Below are positions 53,565-62,508 of a stretch of 64,000 bases of DNA, in pieces; position 1 is the stretch's first letter, and each line of letters opens with the position of its first letter. The notes beneath the pieces are model-generated. The model worked only from the letters and a program-made list of their open reading frames with translations, made no database searches and had not been told where the DNA came from. This DNA comes from Deltaproteobacteria bacterium. Its GTDB lineage: Bacteria > Myxococcota_A > UBA9160 > UBA6930. Location of the stretch: contig JAJDAQ010000068.1 in NCBI GenBank assembly GCA_029261815.1, positions 1 to 64,000 of the forward strand, read 5' to 3'. A program made the position numbers and the translations under genes.

Positions 53565-54007
53565 GCGCGGCTTCCGCGATCCAGGGCCAGTGCCTGTGCG
53601 GCGCTGTCCAATACGAACTGCGCGGACCCTTCCGGCTGATCTTCAACTGCCACTGTCGGTTCTGCCGGGTGGCGCACGGCGCTTCGTTCACGACCGTGGC
53701 GATCGTGGCGGCCAAGGACTTCACCTGGACCCAGGGAAGCGCCGCCAGGTACGTGACCCCGCATGGCAGTGCGCGGCACTTCTGCGGCACCTGCTCCGCG
53801 CCGCTGTGCAATACGCCGGTCGAAGACGGCATCGTCTGCATCGTGATGGCCAGCCTCGAGGTCGCAGCGCAGCGGCCGCCCTGGTTCCACGCGAACACGG
53901 AAGCGAGAGCGGCGTGGATTGGCCTGGAGGACGGCTTGCCTTCGTTTCCGGCCTTTCCGTCTCCCGAAGAGATCGGCGAGATCGTCGCCGCGCAACGCTC
54001 GCGTTAG
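53561..54007 (+). CDS. GFA/CENP-V-fold zinc protein
   Basis: 148 residues of the glutathione-dependent formaldehyde-activating (GFA/CENP-V) fold. Zinc-binding Cys sets are C11-x-C13 (QCLCGAV), C30-x-C32-x2-C35 (NCHCRFCR) and C75-x2-C78 (FCGTCSAPL). The title enzyme condenses formaldehyde with glutathione, but most family members have unknown roles. It starts at TTG 53561, overlapping the clpA stop by 4 bases, so it belongs to the clpSA operon despite no obvious functional link; frmA is elsewhere in the window. Confidence 0.8.
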   Translation: MSAASAIQGQCLCGAVQYELRGPFRLIFNCHCRFCRVAHGASFTTVAIVAAKDFTWTQGSAARYVTPHGSARHFCGTCSAPLCNTPVEDGIVCIVMASLEVAAQRPPWFHANTEARAAWIGLEDGLPSFPAFPSPEEIGEIVAAQRSR

Positions 54008-54019
54008 GTCGCGGTGGGT

Positions 54020-55525
54020 TCAGGTCGCGCGGCTTGCCGCGCGTTCCCCGCGTTCCTTCCACGTTCCCTTGCGGAAGCCGATCAACATCCAGGCGGCGCG
54101 CGAAACGTGGTCGAAGATCAAGACGATCCAGAGTCCGGTGAGTGGGCCATCGAGGAAGACGACGAGGGCCGCGAGCGGGACACGGAAGACCCAGTTGCCG
54201 ACGATGGCCGACCACAGCGGCGTTACCGTGTCGCCGGCGCCCCGGAAAGCGCCGGCCAGCGTGAAGTGGAGCTGCATCGCCGGTTGTGCCAGCGACAGGC
54301 ATAACATGAACGGACCGAGGGCAACGATGGTCTCGGGGTCGACCGTGAAGGCTTCGGCCAACGGATTTCGGAAGATGGCCCCGAGCGCGCCCATTACGAC
54401 CGCTGTGCCGATCGCGAGTTTGGCGGCACTCCAGCCAGACCGTTCGGCCTTGGGTGTGTCTCCGGCCCCGAGCGCCTGACCGACCAGGGTGGCGACTGCC
54501 TGGGAGTAGCCGGTGCCCGGAATCCACGAGAACGCGAGGATGCGGATGCCGATCGTGTAGGCCGCGATGGCGGCGGTTCCGTAGCCGCCGATCAGCTTGA
54601 AGTAGAGGATCATGGCGAAGTTCATGATCAGGCGTTCAAAGATGCTCGGGGCCGCGATGCGTAGCAGCGGCCGGAAGAGCGGCCCAAGGCCGCGAAAGTC
54701 CCGCACGCGGAGCGCGGTCGGGCCGTCGGCCGGCTTGTGCCGCGCCACCCCGATGAAGATCACCACGGCGGCGGCTTGCGCCACCAAGGTCGCAACACCG
54801 GCACCCGTCACGCCCCATTCGGGACCGATGGGCCAGCCGAACATGAAGACGAAGTTCAGCGAGATCTTCACCACGGTCAGGGCCGCGGCCACGATCATGG
54901 GCGTAACGGTGTCTTTGTCGGCGCGCAGCCCGCTCTCGATCATGAGCGCGACCGAGGTGAGGATCGTCGAGCCCATCACGAGGCGCATGTAGGGCACGCC
55001 GAGGGCGATCACTTCGTCCTCGGCTTCGAGCCACGCGAGCAGGTAGGTCGGGTCGATGCCGAGCAAGATGAACAAGACGAGCGCAATCCCGATCGCGACC
55101 ACGACCGAGGCGGCCATGGCCCGCCTGGATTCGCGCGGTTGGCCAGCGCCGATGGCGCGTGCCATCAACGCGACACCGGCGAACGACAGCGCAAAGAGCG
55201 CAGACTGCGCGACGAAAAAGAGCTGCTGTGCGACGCCGACTGCGGCTTGTGCCGTGCTACCGAGGCGACCGACCATGGCGATGTCGACGAGCCCGACCAT
55301 GCTCGCGAGGGCCATCGACATCATGACCGGGAAGGCGAGCCGAACGATCTCGGTCTTGGTGCCCTTGTGGGGACCGTCGGCGATGTGCCCGGTCGCCGCA
55401 CTGTAGGCGAGCGCGCCGGTGGGGTTTCCGGGTGCCGCTTCCGGGTCGCCCATCTCCTCGATGTGTTCCTCGACCTCGTGTGCCGCGCGATTGTCCGCGT
55501 CGCGCGTCGAGGGAGGCTCAGACAT
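54020..55525 (-). CDS. MATE-family multidrug/Na+-type efflux transporter
   Basis: 501 residues: a 65-residue acidic N-terminal extension, then twelve predicted helices. The MATE segments are PVMMSMALASMVGLVDIAMVGRLG, MARAIGAGQPRESRR and GYGTAAIAAYTIGIRILAFSW. MATE proteins export cationic compounds using Na+ or H+ gradients. Leaderless start (TAGCCT 6 bases before ATG 55525). Convergent with the GFA gene, 12 bases apart. Confidence 0.9.
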   Translation of the reverse strand: MSEPPSTRDADNRAAHEVEEHIEEMGDPEAAPGNPTGALAYSAATGHIADGPHKGTKTEIVRLAFPVMMSMALASMVGLVDIAMVGRLGSTAQAAVGVAQQLFFVAQSALFALSFAGVALMARAIGAGQPRESRRAMAASVVVAIGIALVLFILLGIDPTYLLAWLEAEDEVIALGVPYMRLVMGSTILTSVALMIESGLRADKDTVTPMIVAAALTVVKISLNFVFMFGWPIGPEWGVTGAGVATLVAQAAAVVIFIGVARHKPADGPTALRVRDFRGLGPLFRPLLRIAAPSIFERLIMNFAMILYFKLIGGYGTAAIAAYTIGIRILAFSWIPGTGYSQAVATLVGQALGAGDTPKAERSGWSAAKLAIGTAVVMGALGAIFRNPLAEAFTVDPETIVALGPFMLCLSLAQPAMQLHFTLAGAFRGAGDTVTPLWSAIVGNWVFRVPLAALVVFLDGPLTGLWIVLIFDHVSRAAWMLIGFRKGTWKERGERAASRAT

Positions 55526-55531
55526 CGGCGG

Positions 55532-55537
55532 AGGCTA
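55532..55537 (-). promoter_or_regulatory. TAGCCT -10 box, leaderless start of MATE gene
   Basis: Minus-strand TAGCCT ends 6 bases before ATG 55525; no ribosome site between. Confidence 0.45.
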
Positions 55538-55582
55538 GGGGAGGGCCCCTGGGTGTGCCACGAACCGATGTCTCTGTGCGGG

Positions 55583-56509
55583 TTAGCGCAGTTCCGATGG
55601 CACCTGGAACACGACTCCTTCGTCGACCGCGGGCTGAGCGCTGACTTCGGCGCCGTCCTTGGCGAGTTCGCGCAGTCGTTCGACGACGCCCTGGACAAGG
55701 GCTTCCGGCGCCGAGGCGCCGGCGGTCACGCCGACGCAAGCCACTCCGTCGAGCCAGGCTTCGTCGATGAACCGCGCACTCTCGACCAGGTACGAGGCCG
55801 CGCCGCACTTCTGCGCGAGTTCGACGAGTCGGTTCGAGTTGCTGCTCGCGGGCGCGCCGACGACGAGGACGAGCTGCGCATGTTCGCACAGCTCCTTTAC
55901 CGCATTCTGGCGGTTCTGCGTGGCATAACAAATGTCGCCCTTGCGCGGGAGCTGGATCGCCGGGAACCGTTCGCGCAGTGCGTCCATGACGTCGCGGGTA
56001 TCGTCGACCGAGAGGGTGGTCTGCGTCAGGACGGCCAGGCGTTCCGGGTCGTCCACCTCGAGCTTGGCGACGTCTTCGACGGTCTCGACCAACCGCGTGC
56101 GCTCCGGCGCCTGGCCCATCGTGCCCTCGACCTCGACATGGCCCTCGTGGCCGATCAGGACGATCTCATGGTCGTCACCGGCGAAGCGCTTCGCCTCGAC
56201 GTGGACCTTGGTCACGAGCGGGCAGGTCGCGTCGATGGTGCGCAGCTGTTGCTGGTCGGCGGCTTCGCGAACGGCCGGCGATACGCCGTGGGCGCTGAAG
56301 ATGAGGACCGCGCCTTCGGGTGCTTCCGCCGGATCCTCGATGAAGATGGCGCCGCGCTCGCGCAGGCCCTCGACGACGTGGCGGTTGTGCACGATCTCGT
56401 GACGCACGTAGACGGGCGGGCCGTAGCGTTCGAGGGCCAGTTCCACGATGTCGATCGCACGGTCGACGCCGGCGCAGAAACCGCGGGGATTCGCGAGCAG
56501 GATGCGCAT
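55583..56509 (-). CDS. ispH: 4-hydroxy-3-methylbut-2-enyl diphosphate reductase
   Basis: 308 residues, the usual IspH length. The three [4Fe-4S] Cys are C12 in [10 protein letters not shown], Cys in IDATCPLV and Cys in [10 protein letters not shown]; the catalytic Glu lies near the [10 protein letters not shown] segment. Final step of the non-mevalonate isoprenoid pathway, giving IPP and DMAPP. TAGCTT lies 6 bases before ATG 56509, so the transcript is probably leaderless. Confidence 0.96.
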   Translation of the reverse strand: MRILLANPRGFCAGVDRAIDIVELALERYGPPVYVRHEIVHNRHVVEGLRERGAIFIEDPAEAPEGAVLIFSAHGVSPAVREAADQQQLRTIDATCPLVTKVHVEAKRFAGDDHEIVLIGHEGHVEVEGTMGQAPERTRLVETVEDVAKLEVDDPERLAVLTQTTLSVDDTRDVMDALRERFPAIQLPRKGDICYATQNRQNAVKELCEHAQLVLVVGAPASSNSNRLVELAQKCGAASYLVESARFIDEAWLDGVACVGVTAGASAPEALVQGVVERLRELAKDGAEVSAQPAVDEGVVFQVPSELR

Positions 56510-56515
56510 CGCCGA

Positions 56516-56521
56516 AAGCTA
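56516..56521 (-). promoter_or_regulatory. TAGCTT -10 box, leaderless start of ispH
   Basis: Minus-strand TAGCTT ends 6 bases before ATG 56509. Confidence 0.5.
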
Positions 56522-56557
56522 GCCGAAGGCGTCCGCATGGCGAGACGGCGGCGTACG

Positions 56558-56592
56558 GCTGCATGGGCGAGGCCCCGGCTTCGCCATGCAGC
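56558..56592. repeat. Inverted repeat in the ispH/acyl-CoA dehydrogenase gap
   Basis: GCTGCATGG(G)CGA (56558-56570) pairs with TCGCCATGCAGC (56581-56592) with one bulged G, around an 10-base centre. It sits in the 182-base divergent gap and could be an operator or a leader hairpin of either gene. Confidence 0.4.
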
Positions 56593-56607
56593 GACCCCCG
56601 GGACGGC

Positions 56608-56613
56608 TACAAT
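56608..56613 (+). promoter_or_regulatory. Probable -10 box for acyl-CoA dehydrogenase operon
   Basis: TACAAT is a good -10 hexamer 78 bases before the ATG at 56692. No clear -35 is seen upstream. It would drive a transcript with a normal leader and GGAGG site. Confidence 0.35.
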
Positions 56614-56691
56614 GCCCGCCCGGAAACCCGTGTGGCGCTCGGCGCACGCGTGTCCCGAAGGCTCCGATTCACCCCCATGGAGGGACCCCCC

Positions 56692-57900
56692 ATGAGCGAT
56701 CTCGCGGCGATCACCGACCTGGATGAGTTCCAGCGTACGGCCCGCGCCTGGTTGGACGAGAACTGCCCCAAGAGCCTGCGTGGCGGCGGCAGCTCGATCT
56801 ACGGCATCACCGGCGGCAAGAAGTGGAACCCGTCGAACCCGGACGAGCGCGTCTGGATGGAGCGTGGCGCCGCCAAGGGCCTGACCGCGCCCATGTGGCC
56901 GGCCGAGTACGGCGGCGGCGGCATGTCGCCGAAGCAGAACAAGGTCCTGCTCCAGCAGATGCGCGAGTTGCGCATTCCGGCGCCGCTCGTGGGCTTCGGC
57001 CTCACGATGATCGGCCCGACGCTCCTTCAGTACGGGACCGACGCGCAGAAGGCCGAACACCTGCCGCCGATCATTCGCGGCGAGATCCGCTGGTGCCAGG
57101 GCTACTCCGAGCCTGGAGCGGGTTCCGACCTCGCTGGCCTGCAATGCCGGGCCGTCGAGGACGGCGACGAGTACGTGATCAACGGCTCGAAGATCTGGAC
57201 CTCGAACGCAGATGAAGCCGACTGGATCTTCTGCCTCGTGCGCACGGACCCCGACGCGAAGAAGCAGGAAGGCATCACGTTCATCCTGTTCGACATGGAC
57301 CAGCCCGGCGTGACCGTGCGCCCGATCCCGCTGATCTCGGGCGCTTCGCCGTTTTGCGAGACGTTCTTCGACGACGCGCGCGCCAAGCAGAGCAACGTCA
57401 TCTACAAGGTGAACGCGGGCTGGACGGTGGCCAAGGCGCTGCTCGGCCATGAGCGCACCATGATCGCCGACGCCTTCGGTGTGGGCGGCGGCTCGCGGAT
57501 GAGCTTGGCCGACCGCGCCCGCAAGTACCTGCCCGCGAGCGAAGACGGACGCGTCTCGGACGCCGCGCTCCGCGACGAGATCGCGCAGTCCGAGATCGAC
57601 GCCAAGGCCTTCGGCCTCACGGTGCAGCGATCGAAGGATGCGGCCAAGGCCGGCCATCAGCCCGGCCCCGAGAGCTCGATGTTCAAGGTCTACGGCACCG
57701 AGCTGAACATGTCCCGCCACGAACTCATGATCCGCATCATGGGCCCGCAGGCGCTCGGCTGGGAAGGCGACGGCTTCGAACAAGACGAACTCGACCTGAC
57801 CCGCGCGTGGCTGCGAACCCGCGGCAACTCGATCGAAGGCGGTACCTCCGAGGTGCAGCGCAACGTCATCGCCAAGCGTGTGCTTGGTCTTCCGGACTAG
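56692..57900 (+). CDS. Acyl-CoA dehydrogenase, long subunit of a second pair
   Basis: 402 residues. FAD segments are YSEPGAGSDLA and NGSKIWTSNAD; the C-terminal end is GGTSEVQRNVIAKRVLGLPD. A Glu-Arg pair in LGHERTMIAD is at the isovaleryl-type catalytic-base position. The ATG 56692 follows GGAGGG; the frame extends upstream without homology. Organised with the short gene 14 bases downstream, mirroring the 33180-35610 pair in reverse order. Substrate unknown. Confidence 0.92.
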   Translation: MSDLAAITDLDEFQRTARAWLDENCPKSLRGGGSSIYGITGGKKWNPSNPDERVWMERGAAKGLTAPMWPAEYGGGGMSPKQNKVLLQQMRELRIPAPLVGFGLTMIGPTLLQYGTDAQKAEHLPPIIRGEIRWCQGYSEPGAGSDLAGLQCRAVEDGDEYVINGSKIWTSNADEADWIFCLVRTDPDAKKQEGITFILFDMDQPGVTVRPIPLISGASPFCETFFDDARAKQSNVIYKVNAGWTVAKALLGHERTMIADAFGVGGGSRMSLADRARKYLPASEDGRVSDAALRDEIAQSEIDAKAFGLTVQRSKDAAKAGHQPGPESSMFKVYGTELNMSRHELMIRIMGPQALGWEGDGFEQDELDLTRAWLRTRGNSIEGGTSEVQRNVIAKRVLGLPD

Positions 57901-57914
57901 GCAGGAACAAGAAG

Positions 57915-59027
57915 ATGGAACTCGTACTCACCGAAGACCAGGAATTCATCCAGAAGACCGCGGCCGACTTCGTCCTGGAGAAGTCTCCGGTCGCGCGCTT
58001 TCGCGAGCTGCGCGACGCGGCGGATGCCACCGGCTTTTCGCGCGACCTGTGGAAGGAAATGGCCGACCTCGGTTGGGCCGGCATTCCCTACGCCGAAGAC
58101 ATTGGCGGCGCCGGAATGGGCTTTGCCGAGCTCGTCGTCGTGCTGGAAGAGCTGGGCCGGACGCTGGCTCCCGAGCCCTTCCTTTCCACGGTTCTCCTCG
58201 CGGGCCAGGCACTCGTGCAGTCGCCCAACGAGGCGCTGGCGAAGGAATGGCTGCCGCAGATCTGCAGTGGCGACGCCGTCCTGACCCTGGCGTACCAGGA
58301 AGCCCGCAGCCGCTACGACCTCGACGCCATCGAGACGACGGCGACGGCCGACGGTTCCGGATTCAAGCTTTCGGGCGAGAAAATCCAGGTGCTCGACGGC
58401 CATGTCGCCGACGCCCTGATCGTCTCGGCCCGCAATGGCGACGGCATTACGCTCTTCCTCGTGCCCAGCAGCGCGGACGGCCTGACGGTCACGCGGCAGA
58501 CACGGCTCGACTCGCGGAACGCTGCGCTCGTGACCCTCGACGGTGTCAGCGTCGGCCCGGACGCCATCGTGGGCGACGGGGCGCTGCTGTCCGCCACCGT
58601 GGACCGCGCCACCGTAGGCCTCTGCGCCGAGATGCTGGGCGGCATGCAACAGGCATTCGATCTTTCGGTCGAGTACCTGAAGACGCGCAGCCAGTTCGAC
58701 GTCCCGATCGGCACCTTCCAGGCACTGAAGCACCGCGCCGCCGACGTCTTCATCGAGATCGAGCTGTGCAAGTCCGCCGTGATGGCGGCCGCACGCGCGA
58801 TCGATGAAGGACAGGACGACCTCGCCAGGCTCGTCTCGGTCATGAAGGCCAAGTGCTCGGACACGTACGTGCTGGCGGCCAACGAAGGCGTGCAGTTCTT
58901 CGGCGGCGTCGGCATGACGGACGAATACGACATCGGTCTCTACATGAAGCGGGCTCGCGCCGCGGAGCTGACGTTCGGCGACGCCGCGCACCACCGCGAC
59001 CGCTGGGCCTCGCTCGCCGGGTACTAG
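57915..59027 (+). CDS. Acyl-CoA dehydrogenase, short subunit of a second pair
   Basis: 370 residues, similar in build to the gene at 33180 (LTEDQEFIQKTAADF; GGAGMGFAELVVVLEELGRT; FDVPIGTFQALKHRAADVF). The C-terminal catalytic-Glu position is again lost (YMKRARAAEL), and the helix-G position has Asp-Arg (TVDRATVG) instead of Glu-Arg, so it may be the non-catalytic partner. Starts at ATG 57915 after AAGAAG. Its stop overlaps the hemE start by one base (TAGTG). Confidence 0.9.
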   Translation: MELVLTEDQEFIQKTAADFVLEKSPVARFRELRDAADATGFSRDLWKEMADLGWAGIPYAEDIGGAGMGFAELVVVLEELGRTLAPEPFLSTVLLAGQALVQSPNEALAKEWLPQICSGDAVLTLAYQEARSRYDLDAIETTATADGSGFKLSGEKIQVLDGHVADALIVSARNGDGITLFLVPSSADGLTVTRQTRLDSRNAALVTLDGVSVGPDAIVGDGALLSATVDRATVGLCAEMLGGMQQAFDLSVEYLKTRSQFDVPIGTFQALKHRAADVFIEIELCKSAVMAAARAIDEGQDDLARLVSVMKAKCSDTYVLAANEGVQFFGGVGMTDEYDIGLYMKRARAAELTFGDAAHHRDRWASLAGY

Positions 59028-60076
59028 TGGCAGCTCCGACGCTCGATCCGACCCAGCGCATGCTCCGTGCATGTCGTGGGGAGCCGGTGGACCGTCCGCC
59101 GGTCTGGCTGATGCGCCAGGCCGGCCGCTACCTGCCCGAGTATCGGGCGGTGCGCAAGGACGTGACGTTCCTCGAGATGTGCGCCGACGTGGAGCGCGCG
59201 GTCGAGGTTTCGTTGCAGCCGATCCGACTCGTCGGCAGCGAAGCCGTCGTCTTCTTCTGCGACATCTTCGTGCCGGTGCTGGGCATGGGCGTGGGCCTCG
59301 ACTTCGCCCCCGGCCCGGTGATGGAAGCGCCGGTGCGCGAACGCGCCCAGGTCGACGCGATGTCGCTCGCCGACCCGCGCGAGACCGTGCCCTACGTCTT
59401 CGAAATCCTGTCGCGGCTGCGCCAGGAGCTGGCGGCCGACCAGATTCCGTTGATCGGTTTTGCCGGCGCGCCGTTCACGCTCGCGACCTACCTCGTCGAA
59501 GGGAAGGGCGACCCGACGCGGACCTTCGAGAACCTCCACCGCATGCGGCGCGAGGATCCGTCGACCTTGAAGGCGCTGCTCGACCGCCTGGCCGAAGGCA
59601 CCGTGACCTACCTGAACGCCCAGATCGACGCCGGCGCCCAGGTGGTCCAGCTCTTCGACACCTGGGCCGGCACACTGGACGAGGACACCTACGCCGAGTG
59701 GGTCCTGCCCGTGAATCGGGCCATCGCAGACGGCGTGAATCGCACTGACGCTCCGCTGATTCTCTACATGAACGATGCACCGCATCTTGTTGATTCCATG
59801 TTGGAAATTGGCCCGGACGTGATCTCGGTGGGCGGCTCTGTGGACTTCGCCGAGGCCGCCAAAAAGGCGGGGCAGCGGGCGAGCATCCAGGGAAACCTGC
59901 CGCCCGAGGAGCTGGCGCTTCCGGCCGAGGAGATCGCCCGGCGCGTGGGTGAGATCGCTGCGGCAGGCCGCGCTGCGCGCGGACACGTCTTGAATTTGGG
60001 ACACGGCTGCCTTCCGGAAACGCCGGTCGAAGGGGTTCGCGCCTTCACGGCAGCGGCCAAGGCACTCGGAACCTAG
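59027..60076 (+). CDS. hemE: Uroporphyrinogen decarboxylase
   Basis: 349 residues, standard length. Motifs RPPVWLMRQAGRYLPEYR and IGFAGAPFTLATYLVEG contain the substrate-binding Arg and the catalytic Asp lies in EAVVFFCDIFVP. It removes the four acetate carboxyls to give coproporphyrinogen III. GTG 59027 overlaps the preceding stop by one base, coupling haem synthesis to the acyl-CoA dehydrogenase operon, an unusual association. Confidence 0.96.
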   Translation: MAAPTLDPTQRMLRACRGEPVDRPPVWLMRQAGRYLPEYRAVRKDVTFLEMCADVERAVEVSLQPIRLVGSEAVVFFCDIFVPVLGMGVGLDFAPGPVMEAPVRERAQVDAMSLADPRETVPYVFEILSRLRQELAADQIPLIGFAGAPFTLATYLVEGKGDPTRTFENLHRMRREDPSTLKALLDRLAEGTVTYLNAQIDAGAQVVQLFDTWAGTLDEDTYAEWVLPVNRAIADGVNRTDAPLILYMNDAPHLVDSMLEIGPDVISVGGSVDFAEAAKKAGQRASIQGNLPPEELALPAEEIARRVGEIAAAGRAARGHVLNLGHGCLPETPVEGVRAFTAAAKALGT

Positions 60077-60079
60077 ACG

Positions 60080-61432
60080 GTGACGCCCGACGTCGACGTT
60101 GCGGTGGTCGGGGCCGGGATCGCGGGCCTCGCCGCTGCACATCGCATCCAGGCGGGCGGCCGCAGCGTCCGCATCTTCGAAGCCAGCGCGCGTGTCGGCG
60201 GCGTCATGCGCACCGAGACCGTCGATGGCTTCACGTTCGACCTGGGTCCGAATAGCTTCCGCCTGACCGGGGGCGCCCGCGCGCTGCTCGAAGGCCTCGG
60301 TCTGGACGACGTGGTCGAGAAGGCTTCGCCCGAAAGCCGCGCGCGTTTCCTGCTGCGCGCGGACGGGCTGGTTCCGGTTCCGCTCGGTCCGCTCGACCTG
60401 GTGCGCACGCCGCTTCTGTCCGGCGCCGCAAAGCGACGCCTCTTGCGCGAGCCCTTCGTCACGCGCGGCGACGGCGCCAACGAATCGGTGGCCGAGTTTG
60501 CGTCGCGACGACTCGGCGCCGAAGTCGTCGAGAAGTTGTTGGCCCCGTTCCTGGTCGGCGTCTATGCCGGCGACGAAACGAAGTTGGGCGCTGCCTCCGT
60601 CTTTCCGGCGCTCGTTGACTACGAACGGGACGGCGGCTCGATCGTGGGCGGCGCCTTGCGCGCGGCACTGCGTCGATCGGATGCGCCGAAGGGGCGGCCC
60701 GGGAGCTTCTCCGGCCGGGGAGGCATGAGCCAGGTGGCGAACCGTCTGGCCGCCGCGCTCGCACCGGGCACCGTGCGCACGGATGCGCGCATCGACGCGC
60801 TCGAACCCGTCGACGGAGGCTGGCGCGTGGTGATCGGTAGCGAGGTTGTGCAAGCGGCCTCCGTCGTCCTGGCCGTCGAAGCCGCGGCCGCGGCAAAGCT
60901 CCTGCGCGGCCTGGCTCCCGAGGCCGCGAGCGCGTGCGACGGCATCGTCTACGCGCCCATGGTCAGCATGCCGCTCGCCCTTGAGCAGGGCGTCGCGAAG
61001 CGCGCGATCGAGGGCTTCGGATTCCTGGTCCCACGGGAGGCCGGTGTGAAGCTGCTCGGCGGGCTCTTCATGAGTCGGCTCTTCTCGGGCCGTGCGCCCG
61101 AGGGCCACGAGTTGATCACGGCCATGATCGGCGGGTTGCGTTGGCCCGAGGCCGTGGAGCAGACGGACGAGACGCTGCTGGCCGCGGTTCACGAAGGCCT
61201 CGATCGTGCACTCGGCACGGGCGAGCACCCGCGTGCCTTGACCGTTGGTCGTTGGCCGCGCGCGGTTCCCCAGCCCGACCGCACGCACCCGCAGCGCATC
61301 GCCGGAATTCGCGCTGCCCTGTCCGCGCTGCCGCCGCTCGAACTTGCGGGCGCTTGGCTCGATGGCGTGGCCTGGTCCGCCGCCTTGGAGTCCGGTCTGG
61401 CTGCCAGCGACCGGCTCCTAGCGAGAGGCTAG
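60080..61432 (+). CDS. hemY: Protoporphyrinogen/coproporphyrinogen oxidase (HemY type)
   Basis: 450 residues, an FAD-dependent amine-oxidase-fold protein: dinucleotide motif VVGAGIAGLAAAHRIQ, GGVMRTETVDGFTFDLGPNS, and the C-terminal FAD segment ending LAGAWLDGVAWSAALESGL. It oxidises protoporphyrinogen IX (or coproporphyrinogen III) with O2, implying an aerobic haem pathway. GTG start 3 bases after hemE. Whether the route is the classical or coproporphyrin one cannot be decided; no hemN, hemF or hemQ is in the window. Confidence 0.92.
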   Translation: MTPDVDVAVVGAGIAGLAAAHRIQAGGRSVRIFEASARVGGVMRTETVDGFTFDLGPNSFRLTGGARALLEGLGLDDVVEKASPESRARFLLRADGLVPVPLGPLDLVRTPLLSGAAKRRLLREPFVTRGDGANESVAEFASRRLGAEVVEKLLAPFLVGVYAGDETKLGAASVFPALVDYERDGGSIVGGALRAALRRSDAPKGRPGSFSGRGGMSQVANRLAAALAPGTVRTDARIDALEPVDGGWRVVIGSEVVQAASVVLAVEAAAAAKLLRGLAPEAASACDGIVYAPMVSMPLALEQGVAKRAIEGFGFLVPREAGVKLLGGLFMSRLFSGRAPEGHELITAMIGGLRWPEAVEQTDETLLAAVHEGLDRALGTGEHPRALTVGRWPRAVPQPDRTHPQRIAGIRAALSALPPLELAGAWLDGVAWSAALESGLAASDRLLARG

Positions 61433-61464
61433 GCAGGCGCGCTGGTCTTCAGGCGCTCTCGTCG

Positions 61465-62496
61465 TCAGGCGCTGCGGAGGCGCGTCGCCAGCGCTTCCAC
61501 CCAAACCGGCTCGGCGTTCACGCAGGGCACCAGTTCGAGCGCTTCGCCCCCGCATGCGGCCCACTGTTCGCGCGCGCGGATGCCGATCTCCTCGACCGTC
61601 TCGAGGCAGTCGGCCACGAAGGTCGGGCACAGCACCGCCAGCCGTTTGACGCCGGTTTCGGCCAGTTCCGGCAGCACGAAGTCGGTGAAGGGTTGGATCC
61701 ACGGGTCGCGCCCCAAGCGCGACTGGAACGACGTCGACACCTGCGCGGCGTCGAGTCCGAGCTGTTCCGTCACCGCTCGCGTGGTCGCATAGCACTGGGC
61801 GCGGTAACAGCCCGCGTTCTTCTCGCTGAAGGCGGCGCAGCAGTCGTCGCTCGCAAAGCACTGCGCCCCGGTCGTGTCGGCGCGCCGGACATGGCGTTCC
61901 GGGACCCCGTGGTAGGAGAACAGCACGTGGTCGGGGCCGAAGGCTTCAAGGCGCGGGCCGAGTACGTGGGACACGGACCGGATGAAGCCGTCTTCGACCG
62001 CGAAGGAACCCAGCACGTCGAGGGGCGGCGCCGCGGGGCCCATGGCCTGGTGCAGTTCGCGCACGCGTGCGGCCGCGGAGCCCGAAGACGACTGCGCATC
62101 GTGCGGGAAGAGCGGCACCGCCACGATGCGGGAAACGCTGGCGGCCGCGAGGGAAGCCAGCGCTTCCTGGATCCGCGGCCGGCCATAGCGCATGCCGAGT
62201 TCGACGCGGTAGCCGTCGCCGAGTTCGCTGCGCAGGGCGTCGCGGAGGGCCTTCGAATGGACGAGCAGGGGCGATCCCTCGTCCAGCCAGATCGACGCGT
62301 ACTGGACGGCCGACTTCGGCGCGCGGAAGGGCGCGATGATCCCGTTGACCAGGAGCCAGCGCGCGGGCGCCGGTAGATCGATGACGAGGGGGTCGCTCAG
62401 GAACTCGCGGAGGTAGCGCCGTACGTCGCCGGTCGCGGGCGAGTCGGGCGTGCCGAGCTGCAGGAGCAGGATGCCGGTCGGACCTTGGGAAGCCAT
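61465..62496 (-). CDS. hemH: Ferrochelatase with Cys-rich insertion
   Basis: 343 residues. The catalytic His is in FSYHGVPERH (H196), and the metal-side segment is CPTFVADCLETVEEI. Between the His and the QSRLGRDPW segment is a Cys-rich insert of about 20 residues relative to E. coli HemH, with C213, C219, C220, C230 and C235. Four such Cys could bind a [2Fe-2S] cluster, as reported for several bacterial ferrochelatases. Chelates Fe2+ into protoporphyrin. Convergent with hemY; the -10-like TAGTTT at 62503-62508 overlaps the stop of the upstream gene. Confidence 0.93.
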   Translation of the reverse strand: MASQGPTGILLLQLGTPDSPATGDVRRYLREFLSDPLVIDLPAPARWLLVNGIIAPFRAPKSAVQYASIWLDEGSPLLVHSKALRDALRSELGDGYRVELGMRYGRPRIQEALASLAAASVSRIVAVPLFPHDAQSSSGSAAARVRELHQAMGPAAPPLDVLGSFAVEDGFIRSVSHVLGPRLEAFGPDHVLFSYHGVPERHVRRADTTGAQCFASDDCCAAFSEKNAGCYRAQCYATTRAVTEQLGLDAAQVSTSFQSRLGRDPWIQPFTDFVLPELAETGVKRLAVLCPTFVADCLETVEEIGIRAREQWAACGGEALELVPCVNAEPVWVEALATRLRSA

Positions 62497-62502
62497 CGGA
62501 CC

Positions 62503-62508
62503 AAACTA
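62503..62508 (-). promoter_or_regulatory. Possible TAGTTT -10 box before hemH
   Basis: Minus-strand TAGTTT ends 6 bases before ATG 62496, but its first three bases are the stop codon of the phosphatidylcholine synthase gene, so chance is harder to exclude than at the other sites. Confidence 0.25.

Noticed and set aside
61433-61464. Direct repeat TCAGGCGCT between hemY and hemH
   Set aside because: Two short copies next to a stop codon; too short to be a repeat element or terminator.
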